From NCBI GenBank assembly GCA_000469685.2, contig LS997565.1, positions 9,926,505 through 9,990,504 on the forward strand: a stretch of 64,000 bases of DNA, in the 5' to 3' direction. Within the stretch, counting starts at the first letter, position 1; each line of letters begins with the position of its first letter. Positions 44,701 to 57,434 of this stretch are shown here, piece by piece. This DNA is from Haemonchus contortus (lineage: Eukaryota; Nematoda; Chromadorea; Rhabditida; Trichostrongylidae). The position numbers and the translations under genes were made by a program. Under the pieces are notes generated by a model. It had not been told where the DNA came from. It did not search any database and worked only from the letters and a program-made list of their open reading frames with translations.

Positions 44701-47700
44701 ATTGCGGGCTGTAAACGGCATAACATCACGCCGTTCTGGGCCAGGAAGGCGATCTGCAATAGGAAAAACATCGTTACCTTGGAATTGATAAATGAACTTT
44801 TTAATGACAAAACTAACTTCTTGGCGGCGGCGACCTTCTGATCGGAGAACGTCTATCACGATGATCAATGACGCGAGGACGAGATCGGGAACGACGACGA
44901 TCTCGAGATGAACGACGACGATCCCGAGATGAACGACGACGGTCACGTGAACGCGATCTAAATTCGATCAGAATCCTTACTATATATAAACCACATCCTT
45001 GGTGTGTCTGTATGTTTGTCTGTTTGTTTGTCTGTTTGTCTGTTTGTCGTCGCAAATTTCAGTATCACCTGACGAAGCAATTGTAGAGATCGGGTCAAGT
45101 TTGCAATGGGTCGAGCATAGGGCAGGACCAATAGAGCACACGTGAGCATACCGGAGCTCCGCCCCCAAGGGGCGGGGCGTGCGCCGGAATTGGGCGGGGT
45201 CATTGGCGAATTCTTCTAATTCGGTCTCATAATAGACCAGATGCCGGGAAAAAATGTGCAAAGGTGAGGGATGGGTCAACAACTAAAATAAAGGAAGCCT
45301 AACGGCGGTGGGCGGAGCGTTCTCGCAGTGGGCGGTACATTCCACAGAGATTCATAACTCGATTCAACGAAGGCGTCGAGGTCAGGAAAAAAATAAAAAA
45401 GAGTGAGCAAGGCCTTATGAGTGTTCGGCATGCGTAAGCTTAGCGAAGCTTCGCCCACAATGGGCGGGGCGTGCGTCAAAGTGAAAGCTGCTTTTCAAAA
45501 ATGAGTGTAACTTCGTTCGGAAACGTTCTAGAATGTAGGAAAAAAAGTAGTAAGAGGTAATGGAAGAAATGTGGTCAATTTCCCGAAGTGGGCGGGGTTG
45601 GCACCAATGTGGGCGGGGCCTAGATCAAAAATTCATAACTCTACTCAGAAAGGTTCTGGGATGCGGCAAAAAGGTATTAAGGTGTAAAAGAACAAATGTG
45701 GTCGAATCCTAGAAGTGGGCGGGGTTTGCACTAAAGTGGGCGGGGCTTAGAACAAAAATTTATAACTCCATCCAGAAACGTTCTGGGATGCGGCAAATAT
45801 GTATTGAGATGTAAAAGAACAAATGAGGTCAGATCCCAAAAGTGGGCGGGGTTGGCACTAAAGTGGGCGGGGCTTAGAATAAAAATCAGAAACATTCTGG
45901 GATGCGGTTAAAAGGTGTCAAAGTGTAAAAGAACAAATTTGGTCATATCCCAGAAGTGGGCGGGGTTGACACTAAAGTGGGCGGGGCTTAGATCAAAAAT
46001 CCTTACCGTATATATTAACTCTATTTAGAAACGTTCTGGGAAGCTGCAAAAAGGTATTAAGGTGTAGAAGAACAAATATGGTCAAACCCCAGAAGTGGGC
46101 GTGGTTGGCACTAAAGTGGGCGGAGCTTAGATCAAAAATTTATAACTCTATTCGGAAACGTTCTGAGATGCGGGAAAAAGTGTTGTGATGCAGTAGAACA
46201 AATGTGGTCAAATCCTAGAAGTGGGCGGGATTGGCACTAAAATGGGCGGGGCTTAGCTCAAAAATTCATAACTCTGTTCAGAAATGTTCTGGGATGAGGC
46301 AAAAAGGTGTTAAAGTGTGAAAGAACAAAAGTGGTCAAATCTCAGATGTGGGCGGAGAAGGCACTGGAAAGGGCGGGGATTACATCAAATTATTACGTCT
46401 CTTCAGATGCGTTTTGTTGTTGTGTTTTTGCGTTTTCGAAAAAGGTGTCCGAAGATAATAAAAGTAATGTGATGCGAAGTCTGAAGTGGTAGGGTTTGCA
46501 AAGATGGGACGGGGCTGAGGTCAAAAATTTATACATCTGTCCTTCACACTAACCCTGACCACATAGGTGTACAACTAGGGGATATCATTAAACTCTTTCA
46601 AAAATTAGGCTAAAAATTTTCTGAAAGTTAGTATCCATGGTTCCACACACAGTAGCCCTTCTACACAAAAGCAAATGCACTACATTATAAATTCTACAAT
46701 AACCCCGGCCACAAGTGCAATCCCTACAACTACCCAAAGAGACTGTCCTTTCAAAATTAGTGTTCATGGCCACACACAGCCTTAACTACACAGGGTTTCT
46801 TCAACTACATGGACTGCAGAGGTGTTGGATTTGGATACATTGGAGTACTCTTCATGGTCACACACAGCCCCATTTCACATCCCAAAAAAGATGGCCGCTA
46901 CAGAAGTGCCCTGGAAGACGCTCAGATGATAAAGGTCTATAATGAAAATCAGAAGCTGATGTGGCTCCGTCCCTCATGGCTGGAGCCCCTAGCGCACGCA
47001 ATAGCGTGCGTGGCCGCCTGGTGTATTTCTATTCTAATAAGGGTAACATTAAATAATGCGAAGTAAGGAAAAACAGTGAATACCTCGAACGTCTCCTTTC
47101 ACGGGACCTGCTTCTTTCACTCCTCCTGCGGTCCCTGCTTCGGCTTCGCTTACGATCACGAGACTTTGAACGGCTACGGCGTCGACGACGATCACGACTC
47201 GAACTACGTTTCCTGTCGCGGCTAGAACTGCGCTTACGCTTCTTACGATCACGGCTTCGCGACCTAGAATATAGTTGCTATCTAACTGAACTAAATGAAC
47301 GCCTTATCCTGAAATCAGCAGAATCTGAAAGTCCAGAAATATCCTCGATCCTCGGGGGTTTTCCATGAGACGACATGTGAGCTTTGCGCCGAAAGCCTGC
47401 AACAATGGCCCGAACCAACCGTTCACTTTTATTGGCAATCGTCATTTTCCTATGTTCATCAGTTGTTCACAAGTTGCTACCAAAATAGAAGGCAAAGTGA
47501 ACCTAATTCAGCCGCTAAATTACCCTACCCGGTACTGTCTCATAAATGATTAATAATCGGCAAAACAGGAGCACTTCCTTAGCAAATGAAGATACATTCG
47601 GTGGTCACAAGCTTACCTTCTTGTGCTGATAGTGACTAGAAACGGCAACCCGCTGAAGACTACAGTGGAACTAGCACACCTACACGCATGTCCACAAATA

Positions 47701-49518
47701 TCTGGTGCCAAGACTGTAATACTGCATTGTAAAGAACTGATGAACTGATTAAGATAGGTAGCGAACGATCGGCTCGTTATTTGATGGCCGCATTGCATGG
47801 TCACGACGCGTACCTTTTCCATTGGAGAATACGTGAGGGATCGACTTTCGTTAACGCACGTACGCCGGTCACAAATCCATGCGCGTTCGGAATATCGTCT
47901 ACAACGACGAGCAAGTCTAAGTATATTGTAAAGAATTCACACCACTATAAACCCTTTGCCACCAAAGGCCATTCATGAGGTCTAAAGCGTTATTACGCAA
48001 CTGATCGGCATGATCTGGTCGCTCAGGGCTGGCTGATACTAATGAAAGAACATTCAGGCAACCCGTTACAGGCCTGGACCATAATAAAACCCCGCACAAC
48101 GGCTTTTCCTCGTTACAGAAAACAGGTTAAAGTGAAAAATTCCCAAAACAATAAGTATCGAAAACAGGCAGCGCTAATGTAGCAGTACCTTTCTCTGACC
48201 AACCTGACCTCACTGATTAGTTGCAAACTAACGCCCCCATTCCTACTCCAGCCTTATATACTAACCCTAATGCTAATCTAAGAAATACGCTACGAGCAGC
48301 TCAAAACGTTGAAGAATCATTGAATAATCGTTAGACATAGGTGATCTATGGAAACTCTATGCCCAAATCTAGAGGCTGTAAATTTTAGCAGAACTTCTTT
48401 TTCAAAAATATTCCGGCCCCGTTAGTCAAGCATTTTTCGTCAACTAGGTACTGCATATAGCGTTCCCAAATCTTCCCCTTAAGTTATGTTCAGCTTCATG
48501 AATATAGCCCGGGTCATATACTCGAATCATGACCAGTCCTACCTTGAACGACTCTTGCTTCGAGTCTTGTCCTTTTTTCTTTTTGATGAACCGTTCTCCT
48601 TATCTTTCTCGGCTGCTGGGGTCTCCTTGGTATCAGTGCTCACGGTCTGCAAAAAGAAAATTAAACTACCACATTACCACGTGAGAAACAAACAAGTGAA
48701 TGTTTTCCTGTCAATTTCAGAAGTGTCTCTAATACTGGCTTAAAAAGAATATTGCCTTATTTAAGACAAAATTTATGTTTAAAAAAGGTCAGAGATGTTC
48801 CCGTAGAAATTTTCGAAATAGAAATTTAAGCGAAGATCTTATTTCTCGAGTATTCATAATGTATACATTCATGGATACTGTGGGAACAAATGAAAAATCA
48901 AGATATATGATAGTAGGAGGATGAACAACTTTGATAATTGCTTGCACTCCCGAAAAATCATTTCGAAATATTCTGGGTTTCTTTTGTGGAAGATAGAGAA
49001 ATAACCGAAAGCAAATTAATACGGAACCTTACTAATAACCCAATAGTTATTATCGAATTTCGAAACAAGAATGACTTTTTGAAGAAAGTAGCTTATTCTC
49101 CCTCGACTACTCCCTTTGTTTGGGGGCTACTGTCTCGTTGTGGGCAACGAAACAATCATACTCAACAGCTTCTTACCAATCTAACGTATGTCCAGGGTAT
49201 TGATCAACATCGAGGAATCACTAATAAGCCAACTAAAGAGTGCGACAGCAACAAGTTTCAAGAATGCCTCCAGAATCTGGGACAAACAAACTCAAAGGTA
49301 TCGAGAATGTTTGTTTAACCGACTATGTACTTTTGAAAAAACATATCAACACTTCTGAAACTAAAAAGGAAACATCTACAACCCTGTATTCACTAGTCTG
49401 AAATACAAACATACAACTCTTCACTGGAATTCTCCGTTCTCAAACATACCTCTGACGATTTTGACTCCAAGGCATTTTCGAGCATATCATCAACGTCGAA
49501 ACCAGCATCATCAGCCAT
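41744..49518 (-). CDS. rbm-39: RNA-binding protein 39 (CAPER/U2AF-homology splicing factor), 14 exons
   Basis: Exons (minus): 49518-49450, 48646-48543, 47263-47084, 44957-44818, 44753-44629, 44003-43823, 43730-43633, 43524-43378, 43223-43131, 43009-42901, 42623-42466, 42378-42226, 42002-41883, 41824-41744; 585 residues with consistent phases. Order of parts: acidic start (MADDAGFDVDDMLENALES); Arg/Ser domain about 50-163 (RSRDR repeats), a nuclear-speckle signal; RRM1 (RNP2 LFILQI at 202-207, RNP1 KGIAYVEF at 241-248); RRM2 (RNP2 LHVQQL 304-309, RNP1 GYGFVTF); a Gln/Ala linker; and a C-terminal U2AF-homology motif RRM (CFMLSNMFDP; R514-W515-F516 is the R-x-F motif that grips Trp ligands of partners such as SF3B1), then YHELFPDAV and a Pro/Gly tail. 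In other animals RBM39 acts in the nucleus in pre-mRNA splicing and transcription coactivation. All domains are intact, so this should be functional. Ordinary in length and architecture. Confidence 0.95.
44369..44393. repeat. Poly-C tract in RBM39 intron 5
   Basis: A run of C with few interruptions. Similar tracts occur at 9411-9423 and 61085-61097. Confidence 0.85.
45002..45048. repeat. (GTTTGTCT)n microsatellite, RBM39 intron 3
   Basis: Alternating tgtttgtctgtttg units just upstream (in gene sense) of exon 4. Confidence 0.85.
45140..46420. repeat. GC-box minisatellite, 127-bp period, RBM39 intron 3
   Basis: At least six units begin near 45588, 45715, 45842, 45956, 46094 and 46221, with a worn seventh at 46349. 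Spacing is 127, 127, 114, 138, 127 and 128 bp; the odd two reflect a deletion and an insertion. Each unit holds two copies of gtgggcgggg about 20 bp apart, then ataactctattcagaaacg, ttctgggatgcggcaaaaag, gtgtaaaagaacaaatgtgg and tcaaatcc. More diverged units lie at 45140-45580. It fills more than half of the largest RBM39 intron. Confidence 0.9.
46540..46890. repeat. Diverged short tandem units in RBM39 intron 3
   Basis: Recurring phrases such as accctgaccacataggtgta, ccatggttccacacacagta, ccccggccacaagtgcaat and catggccacacacagcc suggest old tandem units of roughly 80-110 bp next to the GC-box array. Boundaries are unclear. Confidence 0.4.
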
Positions 49519-50301
49519 TGTGTCCTGTTGTTCGAGAGGAGATAAACTGAAGAAGATCTATGTCCTCCTTCTGCCACAAGCTCAATTACGACTGACACCA
49601 ATATGCACACCGTCTACTTTGCTCGCAACGGCGTCACGACGAAAATTTTATCGATCGCATGCGCCGCTCTTTTGTCAATGGAGCACAATTGTTGAATTGG
49701 TGGGAATTCGAAAGGTTGGGTTGATCCGTAAAAATAGTAAAGGAATGTGGTTTGGATGAGCCTACTGGTGGCACGTCCGATCGGACTGAATGGCTTCAGG
49801 TGCGTTAGCTCTAAAATACCACGGGGAGAACTCAGAATATCGAGAAGATCCTATACAAAGCAGTAAAATAAAATATAACGATGCAACGGGAATCAGTACT
49901 GAACTTTACGAATTACCGAAATGAATAAAATGCAGTAAGGGAAACAAGGGTGAGGAGGGAGGTTATGAGAGACTGGGAGACACCATTACCAGTGAGTGTA
50001 AGGTTATTCTTTTCCCATTCTAGTTTTACAAGAATCTTCAATGTATAATTTCCGCATGGCAACTAGATGGTATCCGTCAAAGGTTTAGGGTTCACCATTA
50101 CCAGTGAGTTAGTGTAAAGTTATTCTTTTCCGATTCTCGAAACACGTGGAACTTCCAATTGGGAGAGAACCATGCAATGTATATCATGAGCTGTTATGTA
50201 AGCCGTTGTTACAAAAATCTTCGAGTTACTGTAGCTGATTAAACAATTTCTTATGAAAATCCTTAATTTCTAATAGCAAAGAACCTCTATAAACAAAAAC
50301 G
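49519..50301. other. Upstream region of the RBM39-like gene
   Basis: No TATA box at a useful distance from the ATG at 49518. A direct repeat of about 40 bp (caccattaccagtgagt.. ttattcttttcc) occurs at 49981-50020 and 50093-50132. Confidence 0.4.
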
Positions 50302-50587
50302 GATAAAGTTTCTGGCGTCAATCGATCCCGCATCTGGAATGCACCCACGCATTCGACTTCCATTCAGAATCGTATCGGCGAATGAATGCGTATGTGGCTT
50401 ATACGATGACTGGTTGTGGTCAGGCGATGGACAATTCTGTGCTTTTATCATTCCAGACGAATCTGGTATCAATTGACCGACCCCAAGAGGACAGAAGGCT
50501 TGGTTGGCCTAACGAGCCTCGGTCCGGGATTCGAACTTCCGACCATGCGCGTATGACAGTGCGCCACTTGTCACTATACCAGCTCCA
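50302..50587 (-). mobile_element. tRNA-derived SINE copy
   Basis: Reverse-strand copy: ggataaagtttctggcgtca, gcattcgacttccattcag, acgatgactggttgtggtca, tttatcattccagacgaatc, gggattcgaacttccgacca (B-box) and cttgtcactataccagctcc (A-box side). Complete head and tail. Confidence 0.85.
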
Positions 50588-53500
50588 TGGGAACGTCTCG
50601 GGTGTGGTGCGATTCACGCGTCAATATAATGAAGTCATCGGACAAAAAGCGCTAAAACATCATGCCTACCATCATAACGCAAGAAATAAGAACTTATAAG
50701 TAGAATAAGTAAGTAAATGTCCAACTATGCACGTTTACAGAAGGATTGCGTTCTCTAGGACCGAGAAAATTGAAGTTATTCTTACTTTGAACGTTTGGCA
50801 AGTAAATTGTAGACCTGTGAGGGTAATTCTCAATCTCGAAGGGGCTTTTTTGCAATAGTAAAGATATTTGCCCTGTTCATGGTGGAGCCGTGGACTACTG
50901 CAAATTTATTTGGTCCATCTCATCAGAAAGGTACTGAAACGATACTGCGTGTGCGAAGAGCTCTAATGGGGTCACGCGTGATTAGCGCGCCTCCCGGAAC
51001 GTCTCCGCTCCAAAGCAACAGATCTCCCAAGCCTGCGAGGGCACATACTCTATGTCGGATTGAATGTAAAGAAATCGCAGGTCCCAAAAAACTTCAGGAC
51101 CACCCTAAAAAATTCCTCCCCGGTACCATACAGAAGCAGGAAACGTGGCGCACTCGAAGGTGCTGCGTCACACCGAACAATCACTGGTGGGTCTACATAA
51201 ATACACATGAATACATAAAGAAAATCGAAAAGCGATCTCAACTATGTAAAATATATTGCTATTGGAGCGCGATTTGTCGCTGGAGCACACAAATAAGCCA
51301 AATTTTCGCTAAATACTGTCTTAGAGGCCAGGCAATGCATTTGTTAATTCAGCATAATGGCAGAGTGGTTATTTTCGAGATTCTGCTGGTCTGGCCGGAA
51401 AATCGTTCTTGTCAGGGAAGTAAAAAGAGGTACTTCACTAAAGCAGAACAACCTTTTAGCCAAGTATTCGATAATTAACGTACGATACGTACGAATTTCT
51501 AAGATGACTTCCGGGAATGATCTGGGACGCCCGGGAGTCGGCACTTACTTGATGTTGTTGAAATTTCAATTCTAACCCTATGGCGTTCTGCTGGACAAAA
51601 GTGATTCTGGGTAGGGTCTTACTAAAAAAGGCGAAGACGGCACCATAACGCGGTGAATGGCGTTTGCTTACGGTAAGTTATCGTAATGGGGAGACCTTCA
51701 CGAAGCCGAGTTCTACTTGTACATGGTGAATTTAGCTGAGAGCGTCGCAATTGGCCTCATTAGGATTCGGCTTCAATGTATGACTCGACCGATGGGTTGC
51801 GGGGTGGATGACAAATAACTCGGTGCTTTGTTCGCTCGATGGAATCTGGCCCTAATTGACTGGCTCCGGAATGAAAGAAGCCTGTGTGCAACTCAGCTGC
51901 TTAGAAGTAATGTTGTGCTTTATGGGAAAATAATGGCACCGCTGCACTATTTCCGCTCGATATAACTTCATTTTTATTATTAACGTTGTCCACGGGGAAG
52001 TATAAGAGTGTTTACCTATGATTTTCCTGCACAGAAACAGAAATCCAATACGAGAACCCGTTTCTTATTGTTAGAGTCACCTAGATGAGGTGGATTGATT
52101 GATCGTGGTACAAAACAGCCAGCCGCTCAGCGCCGAATCCTGGCTGTTGCGCCCAATTCTGTGCCCGCTTGGACTGGCTGCTTTCATAGTTCACGATTTG
52201 GCGAGCGACCTGTCGCGCTACTGGTCGCTCGGTCGCTCGCTCGACAGGTCTGCGATCGGTCGCTCGCCAAATCGTGGACCATGAAAGCAGCAACTTCTGT
52301 GTAATATCGTTGGTTCACCGATACACAGAGACTTTTCGTGCGAAATATTTATATTTCAGGTGGTATAAGGGCTCTCTCACTGTGTGAATCCCCGTGTCAG
52401 TCTACGCACGGGTATTTGCCCATAGGGGCGGAACAAATATTTCTAACTTACAAATAGTAATGCAAAAGGACACTACGAATATGTGACGAACTAGAAACAC
52501 TGTATACCACAGTTTTGGACTCTATAGTTTTAGACGAATAAGGGAAGTGATAGTTTCTGAAAAAGTGACGAGAAAAACGGGAAAACCGGCATATTTAAAA
52601 AATTTACGGCTTTAAAAAAGTAGTAAAATTAGAGTTTGGGCGAGAACATGACGGCAAACGTTGCATAAAAGGGTATATTTGGACGAGTCGTACAAATGTA
52701 TGTGTCACTGCGTACAGCTGGCTACATTAAGGTGCGAACTTGTTTGTACGGTGCGATTGGTGCATCTACAGCCTTTATAATGCTGTGAGAACTCGTCCAC
52801 CTGTGGGTTTCAACGGCTAAGCGAGTTCTGGGGCCCTTATTACTTCCTATTTGGCCATATTTCGAACCGACAATGGAAACCACTCCTATCGCTTACTGTG
52901 TCTTTAATTGTGAATTCAAATAAGGTCATGTTGTGGAATAGAATATGATGTCTGTGACGATCCGCGTCCATTACACTTTATACCATTTCAGGAACGAGGT
53001 TTCCCGTGCGTTCTGAATCTGTGTTCTTTTTGTCTTACAGATACATATTTCTTGAAATTTCATATGACAGTTACTGCGTTGTTAGATTTCTTTTGCCCTT
53101 CGAGGTCTTTCGGTGAAACTGTAGTCTAAATCAGAGGCCTAACGTCTCAATGACATCTTCAAAGGCATAAACACATCTCGAGATGTCTTACAATATACAA
53201 CAAGCGTTTATTCCCTTCTAGCGAAACAACGATATGTCCAAAACTTAGTAGGAGACCACCTACTTCACAAAAGACTCACCAAGGTTCCATCGTCAGAGCG
53301 GAGAGCTCGCAGTGCGTTGGGTAGTGCGTTAAGTGTTGCAGGAGTTCATTAGTAATGGACGGGCACTTGTCTTTGCTGTTCATTTTGGGATTCAGCGCTC
53401 AATAACTTGTTATTCCGTAAGGACATATGGTATAATTGATCACCAAGTGCTGTTCATCGTAGAGCCGGTTTCGAACTAACGATGATGTTGATGTTGATGT

Positions 53501-53837
53501 TGTTGTTTTGAATGTTCACCGATTGGGCAACATCTTGCAGGTCAGCTGTGCAAATGCTCCGTTGTGTTGCAGCGCTGACTATACTATACGGGTGACCCAC
53601 ATGAAGTGTGACGGGCAATAAAAAAATCAACTTATGGGCTTGTGGACGGGAGGATGCGGTGATCCCTGGGCGGAAAGGAACGCGATGAACGTTAGCTAAA
53701 CCTTTCCCAGGATTGGGCACCAACCCACAGCGCAATGAAGATGCTGCATTGTTGGGAGACCACGCTTCCGGTAGCAGACTCTGAACAAAAACTGCGTCAA
53801 TCAAAGTCAACCCAGATCGATATCCGTCCATGTCATA
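50588..53837. other. Gene-free stretch
   Basis: No supported gene. The 199-codon plus-strand frame at 50879-51478 has no homology I recognise and no splice support. A strong hairpin lies at 52177-52291. Confidence 0.4.
52177..52291. repeat. Long inverted repeat (hairpin)
   Basis: 34-bp arms at 52177-52210 and 52258-52291 match at 32 positions. The loop holds further inverted and direct tgtcg/ggtcgctcg repeats. The outer end (tggctgctttcatagt) recurs at 11231-11246. Confidence 0.8.
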
Positions 53838-54078
53838 TATCGATCTGGGATTTATGTCTATGTCAACCAAAATTCCCATCTATCCGGGGTAGGTTAATAG
53901 GTACTAGGCTCATCAGGGAGGATGAAAGCACTGACTTGTACATCGTCTGGCCAACGCAATTCATGGTATAGGCCACATACGCATTCAATACGCCGCTACG
54001 ATCCTGAATGGAAGTGAAGTGCGGGACGCATCTCTCAGAAGGGATTGATCAACGTCCAAATGCTTCATCCTTTTTATC
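53838..54078 (+). mobile_element. 5'-decayed tRNA-derived SINE
   Basis: Plus-strand body: catcagggaggatgaaagca, ttgtacatcgtctggccaac, tataggccacatacgcattc, ctacgatcctgaatggaag and gggattgatcaacgtccaaa, ending in cttcatcctttt. The tRNA head is lost or scrambled. Confidence 0.75.
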
Positions 54079-57000
54079 CCTCACACATGTTGAAGTTGGG
54101 ATCCTCAACCCACTATATATAGAACCAATCCCATCAAAAGCTACGCCCTTAATGTGATATACCTCGAAGCCTTCAGTAACTGGATTGGAAGTCATTTTCC
54201 CAGGCTTAGAGAAACACAATGGAACAGAATGCTCAACAAAGCAAAAGAAATCCGATGGGATCCGATTCCAAAGGAGGGACCGGGACATGGGCTGCTTCTT
54301 CGATCTTTTTGCAGCAAATTAGAAACGCAGTGCCGGTCCAGGATTGACGCTGAAGTAACGTCAGTGTTGCGACGGCTGATGTCACTCAAACAGATGTGGG
54401 TGTGCCTACCCTAGTGGATATTTCGATGTTGCGATTTTTACATTCTAGACCCTATAGTTTCAGTTCGTTAGAGAAGTCGAGCACCGATTGATATTGTGGA
54501 GTATTCGGTATAGAACAGGATGTAGCCACTCAATGACCTTCTGCAGTAATTTCGGGAAATTTTGTCTTTTTTTTTGGGCCAGGGCGACGTTTATGCTACT
54601 TGGGAGGACCTGGCCGTCCCTGTTACGTATCGCATAAGGGAGTCAGGCTAGCAAAGAAAACGCAAGGAACACGTGCAGGATTCCTCTACAGTCGAAAAGT
54701 GGCAGCTGGATCCTAGTATAAAAGCCTTTCAGTCGCCATATGCCATTGGCAGTTCAGTTTTCTTCCTCGTTTCATTTCCCTCTACACTTCTATTTTTACT
54801 GCAGTTCAAAACTTCTTCATTTGAAACCAATATATAATTATTGTGCATTATTAGTCGGTTAGCCCTTTGAATGTTGCTTTTCATTATGCCCTTAATTCCC
54901 AAATTTGAAGCCATAAAGACGTTGGCAGCTGCATCCAATTCCTTACGGAGAAGCCAGCTCTCCTGGGTGCGATTAATGGAAAAGGGAGTTTTTGGAAGCC
55001 CAGGCAACTTTTTATAGAAACTGAACATCTGTAAAGCAAATTCAGAGAGCACTGAAGAGCATTCCACTGAAAGCAGATTTTTTGTTTTTCAGCGAACTTT
55101 CATGTGGTCAAGGTAGCAAAAGAGTAGAACGAGCCAATTTCTAGCCGTTATCCTCTAAAAAATCCAGGTTCAAATTAAGCACAGATTAGGGAATCCTGAA
55201 ATTTTTTTTTGGGAAAACGTCGTCCGGTTTCTCTGCATGTTCAATTTAATAAAAGTCAATAGATAGGAATAAAGAATAAAATAATCACTAGTATTGAAAT
55301 ATAATGTAGTCCAAATGTGCATCTGAAAGTGAATGGAAAGCAATTACGGGGGCGGAGGAGGGAAGAGCTCGAAATTCGAAAAGCTCGAAAAGTCTGATCG
55401 ATTAATTGCCGGACTACTTTTCTTGGATCAAAAAAGAAAAAGGTCCTATGCGATTATCACTCAGTTGTGAGCTGTAGGATCTTTATGTTACAAATCAGTT
55501 GAGATGGAAAGTCTAAGGGAAAGTAATTCTAAGGATACGATTTTGCATCTTTGAGATACCACCTGTAAACCATATTATTTGGCTTCTCTCAAAGCGTGGA
55601 AATTTCTTGCTATTGGGGAGATAAGTGTTTAAAGCCATAAATACTCCGATACGGCTAAAGCAACTTGTCTGCCCTCAAATGCCAATGGTTTTGCAGCTCA
55701 AGTAAAAAAATGTAGGGCTCATTCTGGGTTGAAGGGGAGGGGGTGGGGGAGGGTAGTAAAAAAAAAGGCTATGAAAGGATGGAAGGAAGAATATGCCCAC
55801 TGAGATTGACTCCTTCGAACCCCACTTTATTTTCTTTCTCTTTCCCAGTAGATCTAGTCATTCAGAGCCCTCCTCAACGACAGATTGCTATGGGTTTGTG
55901 TTTGTTTTGGTCATTGTTGTCATGTTGCCTAGAATATATGGAAGCCCATATCTGCCCATATTCCTTTGCTGGGGTGTCCGCCCCCGTCCTTCATTCAGCT
56001 CCCTATCGACCATTGCGCACATCCTTTCTGTGGATGGGTGATCCCCGAGGGAACTGGCCGAAGTCAATACACAAAGCCGTATCAAACCTCTCCTCCCGAC
56101 ACACATACATTCGTCGTTTATTCAGTCTGACTAGCTCAGTTCAGCTCATGTCAGTTTTCATTGGCATATTTTTGGCTTTTGACAACTTCTGGACGAGTTA
56201 CCTCATCTTTTGCTGACCAATGCAACCGATTTTAGGCATCTTTCTGCACCATGACCCCATTCGATATAATTTTAATCTGTATCGTTCTGACTGATTTCTC
56301 TACCATTTTCCAAATTATTTCTAAAACTGAGGTCATGACCACTAGATCTCCGGTGAACCTGATTTTCATGGAGATCCTAGAGGCCTTAGTATCTTCTTGG
56401 ATTTCATTGGTCTTTAAGCAAACACTGTCTTTTTTTTTCACCTGCCGTCTTGTGTTGGGCCTAAGGTTTAAAAAAGCTAATTTTTGAGTTTGCTTTTTTT
56501 AGTCCCACGTGTATATGGTAAAGTGGGCGGCGCGTCCACGTGTGTCACGGTCGCGTCGATCGAAGCGTGGTTGGTATGCTATTGTTGTCCGCAACTATGA
56601 ACTCGCTTTCTAAGATATAACACAGTAAAGAATTCTCGGCTGGTCATAACCTTCACCTCTTATGAGCAGTAAGTCGTCTCAAAAAGAAAATGATGTACAC
56701 CTTGAAATCCCATATTTGACGATTTTTTTTGACCATTTGCTATTCACGCTGATGGTGTCGGAACATTATGTGTTTCCTGGCTCCTTAGCTGAGCGGGTAC
56801 AACACGTTTCGAGTTTTTTATTTTCTCGGTAGACTTCCTGGACCCAAATTCAGCACATATACAACGAGCCCTGATCTAATATTTTACAATATTCATTCTG
56901 TAATTGCTTTGCTCCTGATAGGTGATATCGGCGAAGTCGTTTCTACTGAAAATTAACGTAAATGATTAGTAATTATTAGATAGATTTTTAATAGCAACTA

Positions 57001-57363
57001 TCAGATATGTTCCTGCTTTTGACAGACCAGATTTTTATTCTTCTTAAATGATAGCCTTTGATACCGAGTGATAGGCCTTTTTTGCTGTGGGCTGCAGCCA
57101 ATCTCTTGAGCCCCGAATCCTGAGACACAGCGGAACTATTCAATTGTAAACGTCCCCTCAACTTTTATCGAATAGGATTCGCCGTCCGGAACAAATCTCG
57201 TTAGTGAAATCGAAGTTGTCACGCTTCCATGAAGAGGACCATTTTGAGTCGATCCGTTCAGAAGCTCACAAGGTTGGCGATTCATGGTCAAAACTTCAGT
57301 CTCGGACGGGACTCGAACTCGCACTTCCATATGTTGGTATTTTTGACTTCTCGAACTGCTTCG
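54079..57363. other. Gene-free stretch
   Basis: No supported gene. Two longer frames (54729-55067 minus, 55743-56216 plus) have no recognisable domains or splice context. Confidence 0.4.
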
Positions 57364-57434
57364 GCCTCTGACTATACTAGAGACGAAAAGTTCGTATCCT
57401 GAAGAATCTTTTCGTCTCTAGTATAGTCAGAGGC
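57364..57434. repeat. Perfect 27-bp inverted repeat (hairpin)
   Basis: Arms 57364-57390 and 57408-57434 are perfect reverse complements (left arm begins gcctctgactatactagaga), separated by 17 nt. Confidence 0.95.

Noticed and set aside
45140..46420. CRISPR-like array (regular repeats with spacers)
   Set aside because: The whole 127-bp unit is repeated, with no unique spacers, inside a eukaryotic intron; it is a minisatellite.
50879..51478. 199-codon plus-strand open frame
   Set aside because: Longest frame in its region but composition, lack of domains and lack of intron signals look random.
54729..55067. 112-codon minus-strand open frame
   Set aside because: Considered as a possible decayed retroelement; no conserved motif could be identified.
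56770..56860. A-box-like tagctgagcgggta suggesting a tRNA
   Set aside because: No B-box at the right distance and no cloverleaf.
57136..57330. 64-codon minus-strand frame resembling a terminal exon
   Set aside because: Its 5' part overlaps a tRNA-like repeat block (gagtcccgtccgag) shared with 17780, and the hairpin at 57364 lies directly upstream; no partner exons found.
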